Notes under the pieces: model-generated
The model's database searches: none
Told to the model about the DNA's origin: nothing
What the model saw: only the letters and a program-made list of their open reading frames with translations
Translations under genes and position numbers: made by a program
Shown: positions 26,308-36,535 of the stretch, piece after piece
Layout of the letters: each line of letters opens with the position of its first letter
How positions within the stretch are numbered: the stretch's first letter is position 1
Source of the DNA: Nyssa sinensis
Taxonomy: Eukaryota; Streptophyta; Magnoliopsida; Cornales; Nyssaceae
DNA: 64,000 nucleotides
Assembly (NCBI GenBank): GCA_008638375.1
Contig: VIRR01000548.1
Coordinates: 124,001-188,000, forward strand
Reading direction: 5' to 3'

Positions 26308-26782
26308 TGTTTTGTCACTTTGAAACTCACATTAAATAGGAGTCAGACACTAGCGTCATTTATAAGTTCTAATCGTTCTTTCCCTTACATCACACCTTTT
26401 CCGTCAAAGAAGAACAAAGTCGTGAGGGTTCTTAAGCCTGAAATAGACAATATGGTACACGCGGAGCCTACTATGTACTAGGACGAAAAAGTACAGCATC
26501 AGTTTGGCACCATCTGTGAAAACACTTGGGTCACGTGCTTCGTTCCTGTGCTCCATCAGTCCCGACTGAGAGAGTCGGGGGGAGTAGCTGTTGTGCCACT
26601 TTGAGTCACACATCAAATAGGAGTCGGACACTGGCGTCGCTCATAAGCTCCAGTCGTCCTCTCCCTTGTATCAGGCCTTTTTCGTTCAGGAATAACAAAG
26701 TCGTGAGGGTTCTTAAGCTCAAAGTGGACAATATAGTGCACGCGGAACCTACTATGTGCCAAGACGAAAAAGTGCAGCATCA
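26308..26782 (+). mobile_element. TRIM family 2: 475-bp non-autonomous LTR element
   Basis: Two 194-bp LTRs (26308-26501 and 26589-26782) flank an 87-bp interior; the target-site duplication is ATTTT (26303-26307 and 26783-26787). Both LTRs end in GCAGCATCA or ACAGCATCA. After the 5' LTR come GTT and TGGCACCATCTGTG, a primer-binding site of the type used by the Tat element at 42299-42316; before the 3' LTR lies GGGGGGAGTAGC, a polypurine tract like that of the Tat element. The LTRs differ at roughly one position in six, mostly transitions, so the insertion is old. There is no coding capacity. Confidence 0.85.
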
Positions 26783-26799
26783 ATTTTAAAAAGATAATT

Positions 26800-27300
26800 T
26801 AATAATTGTTTATTTATATTTTTAAAATTTGTCTAAGTTAAATTTTTTTTAATTATAATTTTTATTTTAATAATTATTATCTATCTCAATAGTTTAAATT
26901 GTTTCAAATATATAATCTAAATTTGATTAATTTTTTTTTTATTTTAGTACTCAAACTATAACAGTACTTGGAAAAAAAAAGTTGGTTGTATTAAAAAAAA
27001 TAGATTTTAATTAATTAATAATTATGATTGATAACTATGTTAGATTAATGATAGATCAATAATGAGTCATGATATTAAGTAAACTCATAAACAAATAAAA
27101 ATATATGAAAAAACATTTCATACAAACTGTGAAGATGTAGAACCAGGTATAATGAGCACAGAAAACGAGCTCTCTTATCTTTGGTTTTTTTTTTCTTGGT
27201 GTTTTTGAGCAACACCAAATTATATATATGCATTACTGTGTATGTGTGTGTAACTATATGCATTTCTTTATTAATTAATTTTAATTGGAAGAGTTTAATA
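26800..27300. repeat. A/T-rich tail of the duplicated unit
   Basis: Matches the tail that follows module R2 at 24480-24760 and 29000-29280. It contains no gene. Confidence 0.5.
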
Positions 27301-27319
27301 ATAAAATTAAATAAAAAAT

Positions 27320-27590
27320 AGAAAAATTGTTCTGACAGCGAAATTGAAAGAGCTTGACTTGACTTGAGAGCAAAAAATTATGTGTAATCTTTAACTTTCA
27401 CTTGAGAGTAAAAGATTATGTGTAATCTTTGAGAGGATGAGAGGATTCAAAGAGGAAGATAAAAGAGGATCCACGGTTCATGATTTCTCCTTTTGTGAGG
27501 TTGGAATCAAGTTATTAAGTATAGAAAAAAATTCTAAGTGGATAGTGACGGATCCTGAAGGACAAGTGAGATCACGTCTCCTTCCAAAAT
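27320..27590 (-). repeat. Module R4 with an internal duplication of the hairpin
   Basis: Two successive copies of the segment containing ATTATGTGTAATCTTT occur at about 27377 and 27413. The first has lost one arm base (AAAAATTA) and the second is intact. A CT-rich leader (minus strand) follows, as in the other R4 copies. Confidence 0.5.
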
Positions 27591-27679
27591 TTTAATATTA
27601 TATTTTTATTATTAATTTTATTAAAATATTTTAACAAAATAATACTTAACCTTTCTTTTTTTTTAATATATATTCACAT

Positions 27680-28975
27680 CTAGTTTTGATCCGTCCAAAT
27701 CATGACATTGTATTTTATTCTGAATAAAATTAGGCTCAATTCAGATCAAAATCAATCGAGACACAATTCCGACTCATGATAATTGGCAACTCGGCTGATC
27801 TAATCGAGTCTGGCTACATTAGACCAAATCAATTTAATTCAAACATTTCAAAACAAAAAAAATTTCATAATCACAACATATTACGATATGTTAATCCCCT
27901 GCAAGATATCATTCATGACCTAATATTCTTTTGTAATAAGGGAGTTACTTGAAATCAATGACATACTATTTTCACATCAAATCATCTATTTAAACCCTTA
28001 TCTTTGCATACACCAGATACATGTAATTTTTTTTATACAAACCCTAACCTTTCTCCATCTTACCTCACTTCTTCAAGTGATTTACTGGTTTCACTGTCGA
28101 AGAGCCTTTGACAAAACACACAACAGTGTCTCGTAACTCTTCTTCTTGATAGTCTTTTTTCTTGTTTAGTGTGTAGTGTTCAGACATTTGAGACGTATCA
28201 CTCAACCATTAATGGTATCACAATGGTCCAATCACGTAAGTGTCTATAGCATTTTTTTTTTTAAAAAAAAAAATCGAAAAGTCAATTGGCCCTATGAGCC
28301 TTCATTAACTCTATTAATGGTGGTACAGTGTTGCGCTTGTTGGTACCATAGAAAAATTTCTTCATTAACTCTACTTTTTAATTTGGTATTACTTTTAATT
28401 TATTTATGAGATTAAGATTATTTTTAAAATTATTTTTTTATTAAAAAAATTTTCATTTAAAAAAATACTTTTAAAAATATTTTTCTAAAAGATGATTTTA
28501 AAAAATTTTTTATTTTTAAATTGTCATTTAAAAAGACACTTTTAAAAAAAAATTATTAAAAAATCTTTTTTTAAAAGTGTCTTTCTAAAAAATAATTTTA
28601 AAAAAAAATTTTTAAATTATTTTTTAGAAAAACTATTATAGAAAGAATCAAAATTTGAAAAATAAGTTTATTACAACCTTATTTTAAAAAAAAAAATCAA
28701 AATAACTCTATTTTAATAAAAAAAAATCTATTTCCTTCGACCCTCGTAAAGATCAGCTGTATTCCACCTTTTTCTCAATGAAAATATTGATTTAGAAAAA
28801 TAAAAACAAAAAAGTCATATCAAGAGGCAATAGTAGTGCTATTTCCTTTGGGACCCACAAAAAAAAAAAATTACACCAGTGCTTGTCTGTTCTGTCATGA
28901 GTTTACTGAGCACGAATTCTTCAGAGAAATGGCCACATTCATTTTCTTTGGGTCCAACCAAGAGCGTTTCCAAAA
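27680..28975. repeat. Composite module R3 + R1 + R2
   Basis: Third full-order copy: R3 27680-28090, R1 28075-28370, A/T hairpin-rich tract 28400-28720, R2 28835-28975. Confidence 0.7.
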
Positions 28976-29684
28976 CGATTAATTTGTAAGAACTATTATA
29001 TTCATATTTTTTTAATTCAATTTTAAAAATATAATTTAATAATTAGTGATTTATATTTTTTAAATTTGTCTGAGTAAGTTTTTTTTTTAATTATAATTTT
29101 TTTAATAATTATTATCTATCTCAATAGTTCAAATTATTTCAAATTTATAATTTAGATTTGACTATTTTTCTTTTTGTTTTAATGTTCAAATTATAACGAT
29201 AATTAAGAAGAAAAATATTAATTTTATCAAAAAATAATAGCATTTAATCAATTAGTAATTATGATTGTAGCCAATTGGACTAATCTCAATTGATTAACTA
29301 AATTTTAATTAAATAAAAAATGCTTGAAGTATTGTTAAACACTAAATGATAAAAATGAATTTTTTTTAAAAAAATTTAATTTACAAACTTATCATGATTT
29401 AGTACTTAATATTTATTTTTATCAAATAGAACCTAAATAATTATAAATATATACTTATTAAAGATATAAGTCTCATCAAATTATGGGTTTTAATTTTTTT
29501 TTTTTTATGTTGACATGTCAAATTTAAGAGGGTAAAAATTACACTTGTGAGAGGGGTTTGTGTAACACTTACACTCTTCTCATCAATGTCAGTTACTGAC
29601 AAGTGTATTATAACATGACATTAACGGAATCACTCATCTTTTTATTCCCAAAATGCCCTTAGAGCATAGAAAAGGACAAAACTA
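28976..29684. other. Intergenic A/T-rich DNA, no gene seen
   Basis: The first 300 bp are the A/T-rich module tail. The rest shows no recognisable feature. Confidence 0.5.
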
Positions 29685-30590
29685 TCCTTACTTTATGACA
29701 TAAAATTACTGCTTTTTCCTCACATATATACAAAAATAAAAAATAAAAACTCTAAAAGTTGATAAAATGTCATTGATTTGATCAAATTAAAATAATGATA
29801 GTGTGTGAAAGTTTTAAATTTAAGGAGATGAGATAAAAAATAATTTAAGAGTTATAATTAAAAATATTTCTAAAATGTATAAAAAAAAGTTTGTGATGAA
29901 AAAGTTTGAGGAGGCCAGTTGATTTCCTGGGTCTTCATTGATTTCCTCCATGACAATACACTAATTCTAATGTAACTATTCATCTAAACAGATCAACCCC
30001 TGCATAAGATAGGCAAATCAATTCCTACCCATACCCCTCCATTTTACTCTTTTGAGTGAGCCAGGTATCCATGTGTCCTTTGAATAACACTAATAAATAT
30101 ATTAAATTTTACTTAAAAAAATAAGTCATGTTATACATGTCAGGATATTAATGGATGGACACAAAATGTAACATTCGAGCCCAATTAAGTGAAGCAATTA
30201 AGCATAATAATAATTATTATAAAAGAACTTTCTTAATAATTATGGACAATTCTACTTAAGACAAATAGTTTATAAATATAAAAATAAATGTATAAATGAG
30301 AACAATTAGTTATAAATTAGAGATGATTAATTTTAATAAAGTAATTTAATGATAAAAGTTATAACTTGATAATAAATTATGATTAACATTAATCGAGTAT
30401 TAACACATAAATAAATTTAAAATATTAATACACGAAATGTACTAAGGCAAAACTAGTAATACATAAATAAAATATGCTTAATCAAGAAGCTTTGTAAAAA
30501 TTATAAAAAATTTTAAGAATAAATAAAATACTCTAAAATGTAATATGATATATATGTAAAACAAAAAGTGTACAAATAGCTTAAAAAGTT
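29685..30590. repeat. Block duplicated at 52934-53900
   Basis: From CTATCCTTACTTTATGACAT onward this block matches 52934-53900 closely. The right copy starts exactly at the end of an LTR, whereas here the match is embedded in continuous sequence (AAAA before CTATC). The left copy therefore shows the site before that LTR element inserted. Confidence 0.75.
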
Positions 30591-30973
30591 CCTACAAAGC
30601 CTTCAACTCAAGACTAGGGTAAAGAATACTAAAATTTTACTTTTTAACGGTATTAATATAAAAGTTAACAATGAGCTTAATCTAACGTACAAGATACTAA
30701 TATACAAAATATATCAAATATAATCTGTTTCTAATCTAATCGATAACATATTAATATAGGTAATACATATATATGTATAAAAAGTATCTTTCACAAGAAT
30801 GCGATTCCAGTAGTGTAAATCGAAGACACCATTGTTTGCAATCCATAGAATCTAATTCAACGACAATGGTATAAACACAAAACTGAACAAAATCCAAGTT
30901 ATTCTTGTGATTAAAGGTTTGAAATATCAATTCCGTACAAATCAATTTGACGACACCATTTGCAATCCAAAAT
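30591..30973. other. Host flank of the Tat insertion
   Basis: No gene is supported. A short phrase (GACACCATT...TTGCAATCC) occurs twice, near 30825 and 30954, and the second occurrence lies next to the insertion site CTTAC. Confidence 0.4.
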
Positions 30974-30978
30974 CTTAC

Positions 30979-31605
30979 TGATGCTGCACTTTTTGACTCG
31001 CAACACGTGAGGGCTCCGTGACCTGTAGAACACTCAGAAAGATGATCAGAGGACCACCGGATTGGCTCCGGCGGTAGCCGCTCCGATGCTTAAGTGAGTA
31101 AGGGAATTGAAAGACTGTATTGAAAGTCAAAGAATGAGCATGAATTTGATAGCGTACCTCTAGGGTTTAATATATAGGCCGAAGCTTTCCTAAGTTGATT
31201 AGGATTCGACGCCATGAATATAGGGATATGATCATCGGAGATTGCAGTTACCTTGTGGGCATTGAGTCGTAGATGGAGATAATCATAAATGGTAGTTTCC
31301 GTATTGGAGACTGCTTCCTTATCCTCTGCCCGGAATCCGCTAAGGCGGAGATAATCATAAATGGTAGTTTCCGTATTGGAGACTGTTTCCCTATTCTCTG
31401 CTCGGAATCCGCTAAGGCGGTGACGAGATCTGAAGCTCTGGTCTGGACCCTGTGATCAGTTCTGGATATATTTGTTTGGTCACTTCCGACCTTATGTGAT
31501 GATCTGGATGTCGTTGGCTGAGCGAGAATCATGCTAGCTGAACATAAATCGGACTGTGGTCATACGTGTCAAGTGTTGATTGGCCTGTCTTTTTATGGTA
31601 TATCA
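30979..31605 (-). repeat. 3' LTR of the Tat element
   Basis: Same length as the 5' LTR and nearly identical. The few differences seen are one G/A in the CACGTGA(G/A)GGC segment and three within 31520-31550. Confidence 0.95.
31275..31418. repeat. 72-bp tandem duplication inside the LTR
   Basis: Units 31275-31346 and 31347-31418, each starting GGAGATAATCATAAATGG and ending in CCGCTAAGGC. The same duplication is in the other LTR (about 42616-42759), so it predates this insertion. Confidence 0.9.
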
Positions 31606-31622
31606 GTTACTCCCCCCCCAAG
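31606..31622 (-). other. Polypurine tract of the Tat element
   Basis: On the minus strand TTGGGGGGGGAGTAAC directly precedes the 3' LTR, the expected place for the primer of plus-strand DNA synthesis. The TRIM at 26308 has the near-identical GGGGGGAGTAGC in the same position. Confidence 0.85.
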
Positions 31623-31838
31623 TCCTAGTTTGATGTAAGTAACTAGGGCTAAGAGAGTTATGTGTCTCGCTTTTTCGCCTTCCAAGACAATCGTTGGGGC
31701 GCCATTTATTGCGTAGTCGGCGATTAAGTCTTTTCAAGGTCACAATTATACTGGGCGGACAGTTGGTTTTCTCGAGAGCATCATTGTTCTGAACCGTCAT
31801 GGCGTTTGGGCTTGGTGGGTCCCTTCTGATACCGTGTT

Positions 31839-31846
31839 TATAAATA
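31839..31846 (+). promoter_or_regulatory. TATA box for the opposite-strand gene
   Basis: TATAAATA lies 178 bp upstream of the ATG at 32017, outside the LTR, on the strand opposite to gag-pol. It would place the transcription start near 31870. No other TATA-like motif lies closer to the gene. Confidence 0.55.
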
Positions 31847-32016
31847 CGGGATGAGATTTTTGAAATGACCTTTCCCTCGACATTTTTACTGTGCTAGAAG
31901 ATTTCATCCGCCATTGTTGGTTCGTGCGACCTTGAAGAATACAGATCCCCTAAGTGAAAACAGGTTCGACTGATTTTTCCCCCTCTCTTGCTTCTTTCTT
32001 CTTGAGTTTGAGAATA

Positions 32017-33922
32017 ATGTCTGTTCCTTCGGAATCTCGAATTGTGAATGAGGGAGTAGGAGACCATTCTGAGACGGCTGGTCCGTCTGTTGTAGGAGAT
32101 GTAGGTAACCCTGCTCTTGAAATTACTGAGGAGAGGCCTGTTGATCCTCCCCCTAGTCCAGGGGTTAGAATAGTCGATGCTTTCGAAGAGCCCCGAGACA
32201 GGGCCGGGGAGACCTCTGGTAGGTCTTCTCATAGAGAAGAGGGTGAGAGTGCCGTCACTCAAAGCCTCTTGGATGAATGGAGGGTGAAATTTGAATTTCC
32301 CCCAAATGTGACTTGCAGAGTTCCAGGACCCATGGACCGTCCCCAAGATGTTAAAGCCGGGGAGATTTGCGTTTTCCTTGCCTGGTTTGAAATGGGCTTA
32401 AGGCTTCCATTGCCGGATTTAGTCAGGCAATTCTTTTGCTGGTTCAAGCTCTGCCCTGCCGACCTGAATCTCAATAGCTGGCGGCATCTTCTAGGATTTA
32501 TGGTGCTGGGACATCTGAACAAAGTAGACGTGTCTCTGGACTTGATCCGTAGCAATATGGATCTGAAGTTCAACCAGGCAGAGGGCCTTTACTATATGTC
32601 CTTCGAGAAGGGGTTCCGACCCCTGTCTTCCGTTCCTACTTCCAACAAGACGTGGAAGAAGTGGTACTTCTTCGTTGGAGGAGGATGGGAGCATAAGGAC
32701 TTCCAGGCCGGAGAGATCTCGTCGTTTCCTTGTGTTACGGGCCATAGGGGTGAGACTTATTCTCTTGGGTTTGCTTTAGCTTTGCTTATATTCTCAGAAC
32801 TGACAAACTTGGTATTTTTCATTTCCTTTGTGCAGTCAAGAGTGCTCGGAAGAGGCCCAAGTTTACTAAGGCTCTGCACGATCAGTACCGGGTTTTGCTT
32901 TCAACTTCTAACCGGGCTCATACTGTTATCGTCACTCCGGACCAAGTGATGGCCATCCGTAGCGCAGAGTTTAAGAGGAGGCTAGCCTCGAGGTGGGAAG
33001 TGCCGAAGCCTCAAGTGGTGGGGGAGTCTTCCTCCCCGGCTGAGCCTGATGCTCCTTTAGAGGTGAAGAGAAGGAGATTGATCTCTGGTTCTCCTGAGCC
33101 CTCCCCTGCCGAGGCTGAGGAAGCCGAGCCTGCCATTCCTGTATCGGCTGTTCCTCCTGGTCCGAGCAAGAGGTCTAGGAAGGGGAAAGCTCCTGCCGCT
33201 CCTTCTGAGCCATTTCTTGAGCCGGATTATCAAATTGCCAAGAAGGCATTTGATCGAATATGGGCTCAAGGCCCACATCGGTACAGAGGGGATGATCCCT
33301 CCAAATTGATGACTGAGATGATGACTCTCCAGATGAAGGTAACTTCTGAAGCCTTTCCCTGGCCTTTTGTTTGCTCATTTGTTTCGCTCTAATTTATCTG
33401 TCTTGCTTTATACAGAGCATGCATAGTTTAGCTGCTCTGATGGTGACCCCCATGGGCCTTGAGGAGGCCGAGAAGCTAAGGACGGAGGTGAACGAGATGA
33501 GACTGGAGCTCGGAACAGCCCGTTCCAAAATTCAGTCTGCTGAAGAGGGTCTGGAGAGAGCTACCACCAGCCTTAAGGTGGCAGAGTCTGAGAGGGATAT
33601 ATTTGCTCAGACGGTTGAGAGGCTTGAGGCGGAGCTGGTTGGTCTCCGTGGTTCCATTGATCAGAGGGTTCAGGAGGCAGTTGGTCAAGCCAAAGCTGAG
33701 GCTGAGATGGAATTAAAAGAGGAAGTTGATCAGATGGGTGATGACCTGATCCTGCTCGGCTTTGAGAATTTTCGAACTAGATTCCAACTTCAGTTCCCGG
33801 ACTTTGATGTGTCATCAATCGTTCCTCCTGAACCCACCTCATCTCGTCCTGATCCGGATAAGACTGCTGGGGCTCGTGCCCTTAATTTGGAAGAGGATGC
33901 AGGCCCCTCTGGGAAATCCTGA
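32017..33922 (+). CDS. Opposite-strand Tat ORF, three exons, PF04195-like
   Basis: Gene on the strand opposite to gag-pol, between pol and the 3' LTR. Proposed exons are 32017-32749, 32836-33338 and 33416-33922. Introns of 86 and 77 bp run GT-AG with good consensus (GG|GTGAGA...TGTGCAG; AAG|GTAACT...TATACAG). The lengths 733+503+507 give 1743 nt with no internal stop: 580 aa. The open frame of exon 1 extends upstream through a GTG; ATG at 32017 is the first ATG. Around residues 117-165 (AWFEMGLRLPLPDLVRQFF, then WRHLLGFMVL) it resembles the 'putative gypsy type transposon' domain (Pfam PF04195). The middle is basic and Pro/Ser-rich (KRSRKGKAP) and residues about 425-530 should form a coiled coil. 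Such antisense ORFs are known in Tat elements; the function is unknown. Nuclear location is my inference. Confidence 0.8.
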
Positions 33923-34735
33923 GGCTTTTTATAGGCTTTTGACCTTTCTTTTTTTTTTTTTTTTTTTTTTGATGTAGTGAATACATTTTCCCTTCTGATC
34001 AATAAGATTGACTTTTCTTCAGATTCTGCTTGTATTTTTCCTTCTTGTGAATTTTGTTGCAAGTGTGGCTGCTCTGAACCCTTTGCATGCTAGATCAAAT
34101 AGTTGCTTTCTTAATCTTCAGTACTTGTCATGGAATAGTGAATATAGATCTGCCTTATTAAAATAAGACGAGAAAGTAGATATAGCCAGATAGATAGAGC
34201 CTGACAGAGCGGGAGTGGGTCCCTGTAGAGTTCTGAGATAGACTGCTCTGAATTAAGAGTCTGTGAGGTTAACCGAGCAGCTTGTGCTCGTTATTATGAT
34301 GCTCGGTATGCTGAGTACTCGGGATTGGGATATATCCGATCTGCTTGGTCTTTGTTACGTGTCTTGACCTGTTATGAAATAGTTAAGACCAGTAGGTCTG
34401 AATGGGGGTCTATTTACTTTAGACTTTGTTCCCCTCTTTATTGATTTGGGAGCTTAAGTACTGGACTGCGGTCTATGTCTTGAGAATTCTGTACTCTGTC
34501 TCTTGGTATATTGAAGAGGCTTATTTAATGCACCGCTTAGTCATTCGACCGTCGTTTGGGTTTTCAAGGCCACTCTCTTTTTCACCGTTGCGACGGTTCA
34601 GTTGGGTGGCTTTTGGACTCCAAGGGTCTATATATATGGAAACGGGGCATACGGTTGTGCTCAACCCTTTTGCTCCCCGATTTGTTCGTGAGAGAAACCT
34701 CATATGCTGCCGGAATTTCTCCCATTCGTCCGGAG
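33923..34735 (+). other. Tat interior between opposite-strand ORFs
   Basis: Begins with a T23-like run (33950-33972) just after the stop codon. A TATA-like TATATATA at 34629-34636 lies about 100 bp upstream of the next candidate ORF. No retroelement domain is seen. Confidence 0.4.
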
Positions 34736-35116
34736 ATGATGGAAGATTCCTTGCCTGAGTTAGGAATAATGAGCCTGTGGCCGAGAATTAACCTCCCCCT
34801 TTTTTCAGTCTCCAAGGAAGGATTGAAGGAGGCCCAAGTCTTCTTGTTTCCTCTGGCATCCGGTCGAGATTTCTCCGATTGGTGGTGGCCCCTCCCTGAT
34901 TCAACCGAGGCCTGGGGTGTTGGTGATGAAGACGAAGGTGAGTTGCCTTCCCTTCCTCACGCTCTGTTAGAGACCCTTGCACTAAGTGGCTGGGGTGAAA
35001 CAGACGGTGTGAAGAAGAAGATTGAAGGTAGACTACCTTCCCCCCCCATGTGTCTTGGCAGAGACCCTTGCTTTACTCTTCTGAGGAGTCATGCCGATTA
35101 CAAAGGTGGAGAATGA
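34736..35116 (+). CDS. Candidate second opposite-strand ORF, 126 aa
   Basis: ATG ATG start at 34736 and stop at 35116, same strand as the 580-aa gene. The frame is open a further 60 codons upstream without an ATG. The product is acidic and rich in Trp, Pro and Ser (phrases DWWWPLPDSTEAWG and GDEDEGELPSLP), and I recognise no domain. Inside it, GTGA(T/A)GAAGA...AGAGACCCTTGC occurs twice about 100 bp apart, a degenerate tandem duplication. It may be a real small gene, a last exon, or chance. Confidence 0.3.
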   Translation: MMEDSLPELGIMSLWPRINLPLFSVSKEGLKEAQVFLFPLASGRDFSDWWWPLPDSTEAWGVGDEDEGELPSLPHALLETLALSGWGETDGVKKKIEGRLPSPPMCLGRDPCFTLLRSHADYKGGE

Positions 35117-35320
35117 AAAGTCTCCTGAGGCTCAGAGCCCTCATCATCTGTTGGTCATGGGACCAGTGATAGTGATGATGAAATGGCCTGGGCACTACTT
35201 GATGCAGATTGGGGTTCAGGGTTCCTTCCTTTCAAATGGAGCCGATGAAGGCGGTTTTGAAGGTTTTGGATCTTGTGCCCCTTTATCATCCCAGGAGAAG
35301 AGCCATTATGTTGCCAAGCG

Positions 35321-35436
35321 TAGCTTCTGTAATAGCTTCTGTAATAGCTTCTGTAGTAGCTTCTGTAATAGCTTCTGTAGTAGCTTCTGTAGTAGCTTCA
35401 GTAATAGCTTTTGTAATAGCTTCTGTAGTAGCTTCT
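35321..35436. repeat. 12-bp minisatellite, about ten units
   Basis: Unit TAGCTTCTGTAR, repeated head to tail with RY-type changes. It is open in several frames because 12 is a multiple of three: on the plus strand it reads as an alternating Val/Ile-Ala-Ser peptide, on the minus strand as Thr-Glu-Ala-Ile/Thr. Neither need be translated. Confidence 0.9.
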
Positions 35437-35765
35437 TGGTACTGATGTAAATCTTTTTGAGTTATTAATAAAGTTGAATTTTTTCTTCTCTGAGCTGATA
35501 CTTTCTGTGAATATGCTCTTTTGAAACTTAAGCATCTTCTAATGTGTTGCCGATTGTTCTGAAAACAAATCAAAAACTTAGAAAAATGCCAGAATCGAAG
35601 TACTTCACCTTTGGTTGAAACCATGGTGCTGATTTATTTGACAGATAAGTTAAATAATGTAAGTGTCAGATCCGAGGTATTCCGTTCTAGTAAACTTTAG
35701 TTGACAGGTGCTCGGAATTTCTGCCTTTGGATAGACTGGATTACAGAACCCGCTAGTTGGGGATG

Positions 35766-36503
35766 GTCCAGGCTCTGAGGGCCTGTGCATTAATAGATGG
35801 ACCAAGTCATAAGACTTGTGCATTAATAGATGGACCAGGCTCTGGAGGCCTGTGCATTAATAGATGGACCAGGTCATAAGACTTGTGCATTAATAGATGG
35901 ACCAGGCTCTGGAGGCCTGTGCATTAATAGATGGACCAAGTCATAAGACTTGTGCATTAATAGATGGACCAGGCTCTGGAGGCCTGTGCATTAATAGATA
36001 GACCAGGCTCTGGAGGCCTGTGCATTAATAGATGGACCAAGTCATAAGACTTGTGCATTAATAGATGGACCAGGCTCTGGAGGCCTGTGCATTAATAGAT
36101 GGACCAGGTCATAAGACTTGTGCATTAATAGATGGACCAGGCTCTGGAGGCCTGTGCATTAATAGATGGACCAAGTCATAAGACTTGTGCATTAATAGAT
36201 GGACCAGGCTCTGGAGGCCTGTGCATTAATAGATGGACCAGGCTCTGGAGGCCTGTGCATTAATAGATGGACCAAGTCATAAGACTTGTGCATTAATAGA
36301 TGGACCAGGCTCTGGAGGCCTGTGCATTAATAGATGGACCAGGTCATAAGACTTGTGCATTAATAGATGGACCAGGCTCTGGAGGCCTGTGCATTAATAG
36401 ATGGACCAAGTCATAAGACTTGTGCATTAATAGATGGACCAGGCTCTGGAGGCCTGTGCATTAATAGATGGACCAAGTCATAAGACTTGTGCATTAATAG
36501 ATG
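35766..36503. repeat. Higher-order minisatellite: 22 monomers in 235-bp blocks
   Basis: Three monomer types share GTGCATTAATAGATG. A (33 bp) carries CAAGTCATAAGACTTG, A' (33 bp) carries CAGGTCATAAGACTTG, and B (34 bp) carries CAGGCTCTGGAGGCCTG. The order is B A B A' B A B, repeated at 35766-36000, 36001-36235 and 36236-36470, then a final A at 36471-36503. The 12 B and 10 A/A' monomers account exactly for 738 bp. Each type contains an inverted repeat. The array ends 33 bp from the pol stop codon. Confidence 0.95.
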
Positions 36504-36535
36504 GACAGTTTTAAGGAAGTAAAAGAAAAAATTTT

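Noticed and set aside
35766..36503. CRISPR-like array (regular 33/34-bp units)
   Set aside because: Units are adjoining with no unique spacers, inside a plant retrotransposon; it is a minisatellite.
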